Assembly: GCF_008014775.2 (NCBI RefSeq)
Contig: NZ_CP144914.1
Span: 310,001 to 374,000 of the forward strand
Reading direction: 5' to 3'
Source: Alkalicoccus halolimnae
GTDB taxonomy: Bacteria; Bacillota; Bacilli; Bacillales; Salisediminibacteriaceae
DNA length: 64,000 nucleotides
Shown: positions 61,518 through 64,000 of the stretch, piece by piece
How positions within the stretch are numbered: the stretch's first letter is position 1
How the letters are laid out: every line of letters starts with the position of its first letter
Made by a program: the position numbers and the translations under genes
The notes under the pieces: generated by a model
Seen by the model: only the letters and a program-made list of their open reading frames with translations
Told to the model about the DNA's origin: nothing
Database searches by the model: none

Positions 61518-61700
61518 ATGTCCTATAATGTTTTTTACCGGCACGTTGGCAAGCAGTGTAAGGTCACCACAATGCTGGGGGAGAAAGTGAGCGGGAAACT
61601 TCTTACGATTGAAGATAACTGGATGGAGCTCCAGACTTCGGGTACGAGTGAGTTTCTTAATATAAAATATATTGAAAGAGTGAAACTCATGGCCGATTAA
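61518..61700 (+). CDS. Small Sm-fold-like protein (possible DUF2642)
   Basis: A 60-residue protein whose beta-strand pattern (CKVTTMLGEKVSGKLLTIED, NWMELQTS, NIKYIERVKLM) resembles the Sm/Hfq barrel found in small Bacillus spore or RNA-binding proteins. GAGGAGGTG precedes ATG 61518; the frame opens 11 codons earlier without support. A strong terminator follows. The family call is tentative. Confidence 0.65.
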   Translation: MSYNVFYRHVGKQCKVTTMLGEKVSGKLLTIEDNWMELQTSGTSEFLNIKYIERVKLMAD

Positions 61701-61738
61701 AGTTTTGTGTTGAAGAAAGAATCAGTACGGATAAGACG

Positions 61739-61776
61739 AAGGAGGAGTCCCCAAAAGGGACTCCTCCTTTATTTTA
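61739..61776 (+). terminator. Terminator of the small Sm-like gene
   Basis: AAGGAGGAGTCCC pairs perfectly with GGGACTCCTCCTT around a CAAAA loop, followed by TATTTTA. The repeat copy at 61777 begins right after it, and its left flanking direct repeat is the T-rich tail. Confidence 0.92.
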
Positions 61777-62216
61777 GCTCTGTTAAAGTCCAGGGTTTTT
61801 ACGCGAAAAAAGGGAACTTATCTTTCCGGATTACGATGCCAGAAGATAACTTTACTTAAAAAGCTGGTGGGTCAGACTTAAACGATAGAAATTTTAAGGG
61901 TGAAAATCAGCTTTTTTGTCAGGTATAATTTGGTTTCCCCAAAAATGCGTAAGAACCAAGTCCAGTGTTAATAGATGTAGAAAACTTCACTGCAGCTCTG
62001 CCGTGGAGGAGATTTCCGGGCAGATCCTGCTCCGTATTTTTACCAGGCGCTGGAGTGGACATGGGGCGACTCCGAGACGATAAAGGACGAGCTGAAGATC
62101 CACTCCGCCCGACGGAAGGGAGGACGGAATTAGCTGAGGCCGGCCCGCCCGGAAAGCGTCCCCATAGAAACGAAAGCGTACGTCTATCGCTTATCTACTT
62201 TATTTTCAAGGCAGCC
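61777..62216 (+). repeat. Modular repeat, full copy with hairpin module H
   Basis: Starts GCTCTGTTAAAGTCCAGGG, carries hairpin H (61858-61917), then a module A part (GTAGAAAACTTCACTGCAGC, TGCCGTGGAGGAGATTTCCG), GGACATGGGGCGACTCCG, GAGGCCGGCCCGCCCGG and ends TTTATTTTCAAGGCAGC(C). It is flanked by TTATTTTA on both sides (61769-61776 and 62217-62224). Confidence 0.9.
61858..61917 (+). repeat. Hairpin module H, copy 2
   Basis: AAAAAGCTGGT pairs with ATCAGCTTTTTT (one changed pair), with core CTTAAACGATAGAAATTTTAAG. It matches copy 1 at 7200-7260 over nearly the whole length. Confidence 0.65.
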
Positions 62217-62229
62217 TTATTTTAAAGCA

Positions 62230-62919
62230 CTACGGACGAATGATAATTTCGATTTCTCCTGCGTCATGACTTGTTTTAATGACGGTTAATACCTGCTGGG
62301 CGACGGACCAAGCACTCAGCCCATGAGCCTTCTCGGAGGCGGAAACTCCTGCGAAATCAGTCTGGACGAGACCGGGGGCCACCGTAGCAACCCGTACATT
62401 GTGATGGCGCCCTTCTTTATTCATAGCCTGCGAAAAGCCGAGAAGACCCCACTTGCTTGCGCAGTAAGCAGAGGCTTTTTCCCTCGTATTATAAGCAAGG
62501 TCAGAGGCAATGTTAACAATTTGACCGCCTCCCTGGCTGATCATCTGACGGTAGCCGGCCTGACTGCAAAGGAAAGCCCCTTTTAAATTTGTATTCAGCT
62601 GGCTGTCCCAGTCTTCTTCAGTTAAATCTTCGACTTTTTTAAAAATCCCCACTCCGGCGTTGTTGACGAGAATATCAATCCGTTCATTTTTGCGGATGAT
62701 ATCTTCAAAGGCCCGCTCAATATCTTCCGGCTTGGTAACGTCACATATATAGCTGTCAAATGCGTGATGCCCCAGTTCGCTCTGCAGAGCAAGAATGGAA
62801 CGTTTTGTTTTTACGAGAACGGTAACATACGCCCCCTCGTTCAAGAGCTTTTTTACAATTTCTCTGCCGATTCCTCTCGTTCCCCCTGTTACTACTGCCG
62901 TTTGCTTACGAATATTCAC
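62230..62919 (-). CDS. Short-chain dehydrogenase/reductase (FabG-like)
   Basis: A 229-residue SDR enzyme. NAD(P) motif TGGTRGIG (residues about 11-18), DVTKPEDIERAF, NNAGVG, and the active site ASDLAYNTREKASAYCASK with Tyr and Lys. The C-terminus is short for FabG (about 245). Substrate is unknown. The start is GTG 62919, with AAGGGGGAT upstream. Monocistronic, next to a full repeat copy. Confidence 0.9.
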   Translation of the reverse strand: MNIRKQTAVVTGGTRGIGREIVKKLLNEGAYVTVLVKTKRSILALQSELGHHAFDSYICDVTKPEDIERAFEDIIRKNERIDILVNNAGVGIFKKVEDLTEEDWDSQLNTNLKGAFLCSQAGYRQMISQGGGQIVNIASDLAYNTREKASAYCASKWGLLGFSQAMNKEGRHHNVRVATVAPGLVQTDFAGVSASEKAHGLSAWSVAQQVLTVIKTSHDAGEIEIIIRP

Positions 62920-63232
62920 CAGTTTATCCCCCTTTTTTTGTTAAGCTTAATGCCGCTTATCATTTTCCCTTTTTTGTAAAAAAACAAACGGAAGCAGGAA
63001 ACACGTACCGCGAATAGATATTACATAGGTTTTTTATTGTGATTTCAGCTTCTAAGCGATAGAATGTAGAAGAAATTACCGTATATAAGATGAACAGGTA
63101 TATAAAAATTGCATAATTGTTCTATTTAGTGGAAAAATTATCTGGTCGCCGCATAAAAAAGGAGGAGAGGATCCGTTGGTTCTTCTGCGGGAAAGTCAAT
63201 TGCATAAAAAGGAAGAAAAAGGAAGGGGAGGG
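62920..63232. other. Divergent intergenic region before the sensor kinase
   Basis: AT-rich promoter region between the SDR gene (minus) and the kinase gene (plus). A plus-strand frame from 63117 is out of frame with the kinase and is a shadow. A strong AAAAAAGGAGGAG site at about 63155-63167 precedes an in-frame TTG at 63176. Confidence 0.4.
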
Positions 63233-64000
63233 ATGGAAACAGCGGCCTCTCCTATGGAGCTTCAGAAAAAGTTTGCAGCTTTTGTGCAGGAACTTTTTCC
63301 GGAAACACCTGTGCTGACGATCATGCCAGAAGAATTTCCGGAAGCGTTAACCCATGAACACCGGTATATCATGGAAAATTTGGACGATAAGGGACTGCTC
63401 CGGGAGAGCAGACCGTTAATTTTTTACTACCATTCCATAACCGGTGCTGAAACGAGAGCTCAGCTTTTTCCGTGCGGACGTGTTTTTGTCGTGCTGAAAA
63501 AACCTGTTTTTCCGCTTCTTCTGTTAACAAGAAAAACGTCCATTAAACAAATGTTCCGGCACGTACAGTTCATTCATCATTTCCTCGTGACAAAGCAGGA
63601 GCGGGAAGAAGCACTGAAAGCGGAATGGAGTGAATTCATTTCTCAGGGCATCCATGACAGCCTGGCTCAGCAGCTGTTTTTTATATCAGCAAAAACATTT
63701 GAACTGCGCATGTCGCTTCCGGCTGCTGTAACGAAGGAAGATAAAACATACGTCAAGCTCGGAGAACTGGAAGAAGCTGTGCAAAGAGTGCAGTCAGACA
63801 CGAGAAGCTACATCGCCTATTTAAAAGGGGATCACAAAAAAACGGAACTATTTGAAGCTTTGGAAAATATGCTGGCGAAAAGGCTGGCTCCTCACCCTGT
63901 CACGTACCGTTTTCATACGAAGGGAAGAGTAGTAAACGAAAAGCTGCTCGTAGAAGAAACGATCTATCACGTCGTGGAAGAAATAATCAGTAATGCGCTT
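63233..64000 (+). CDS. NarL-type sensor histidine kinase, 3' end outside window
   Basis: The frame is open to the right edge (256 codons). Residues 1-125 form a soluble sensor part of unknown type (LFPETPVLTIMPEEF onward) with no membrane segment. The HisKA_3 phosphoacceptor motif is ISQGIHDSLAQQLFF (H141), and VVEEIISNAL at the edge is the N-box of the ATPase domain. A partner response regulator should follow outside the window. The start is uncertain: ATG 63233 has AAGGGGAGGG very close by, while TTG 63176 in the same frame has an excellent site (AAAGGAGG, 10-base spacing), adding 19 residues. Signal unknown. Confidence 0.82.
   Translation, partial: METAASPMELQKKFAAFVQELFPETPVLTIMPEEFPEALTHEHRYIMENLDDKGLLRESRPLIFYYHSITGAETRAQLFPCGRVFVVLKKPVFPLLLLTRKTSIKQMFRHVQFIHHFLVTKQEREEALKAEWSEFISQGIHDSLAQQLFFISAKTFELRMSLPAAVTKEDKTYVKLGELEEAVQRVQSDTRSYIAYLKGDHKKTELFEALENMLAKRLAPHPVTYRFHTKGRVVNEKLLVEETIYHVVEEIISNAL

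Noticed and set aside
1..64000. CRISPR array, prophage, tRNA or rRNA genes, or intact insertion sequence
   Set aside because: No regularly spaced short repeats, phage proteins, tRNA-like cloverleafs, rRNA signatures or transposase motifs were seen by reading.

Overview
The window looks like chromosomal DNA of a spore-forming, low-to-mid-GC Bacillota, most likely a salt- or alkali-adapted Bacillaceae. Supporting signs are strong AAGGAGG-type ribosome binding sites, Bacillus-style gene families (GSP17M stress protein, SleB-type cortex hydrolase, intracellular subtilisin, YolD-like protein, NasBCDE), a sigma-B-type promoter, a TnrA/GlnR box and secreted proteins with very acidic extensions. The species cannot be named from sequence alone. 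No rRNA, tRNA, CRISPR array, phage gene or transposase gene was seen.

Layout. 1-7.1 kb: end of an ABC1/AarF kinase, a DUF1611 plus amino-acid racemase pair, a HEAT-like protein plus nuclease-fold protein pair, and a LacI regulator. 7.4-13.6 kb: formate/molybdoenzyme block with an FdhF/YdeP oxidoreductase, an MpsC-like DUF2294 protein, an OFA-family transporter, FdhD and two small unknown proteins. 14-20 kb: Na+/Ca2+ antiporter, a cyclic-di-GMP-I riboswitch ahead of a secreted GH18-like protein, intracellular subtilisin, sigma-B stress protein, and a sortase substrate with an LPATA signal. 20.4-29.1 kb: alpha-galactoside utilisation (ABC importer without ATPase, GH36 and GH4 alpha-galactosidases, LacI regulator). 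29.5-32 kb: polar amino-acid ABC importer. 32.5-37.7 kb: PAP2 phosphatase, membrane protein, YolD-like protein, rifampin-phosphotransferase-like enzyme. 37.9-49.4 kb: complete assimilatory nitrate/nitrite block with siroheme genes (NasB, NasC, NarK-type transporter, SumT, NasD, NasE, sirohydrochlorin chelatase). 50-64 kb: gluconokinase-like FGGY kinase, permease, SleB-like hydrolase, two dehydrogenases, AbrB-family protein, unknown proteins, SDR enzyme, and the start of a NarL-type sensor kinase.

Most gaps between operons carry members of one modular, GC-rich, hairpin-rich repeat family of up to about 520 bp. It starts near GCTCTGTTAAAG and ends near TTTATTTTCAAGGCAGC. About sixteen full or partial copies are listed. 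Several are flanked by near-perfect direct repeats of about 9 bp and the ends form an imperfect inverted repeat, so they look like non-autonomous mobile elements (MITE-like). One copy sits inside the alpha-galactoside operon.

The regulatory picture is unusually readable. A TGTNA-N7-TNACA box precedes the sumT-nasDE operon, a perfect TGTGA-N6-TCACA (FNR/CRP type) dyad precedes the nitrate transporter, TTTTACTAAAA-type palindromes precede both LacI-family genes, and a c-di-GMP riboswitch precedes the secreted hydrolase-like gene.
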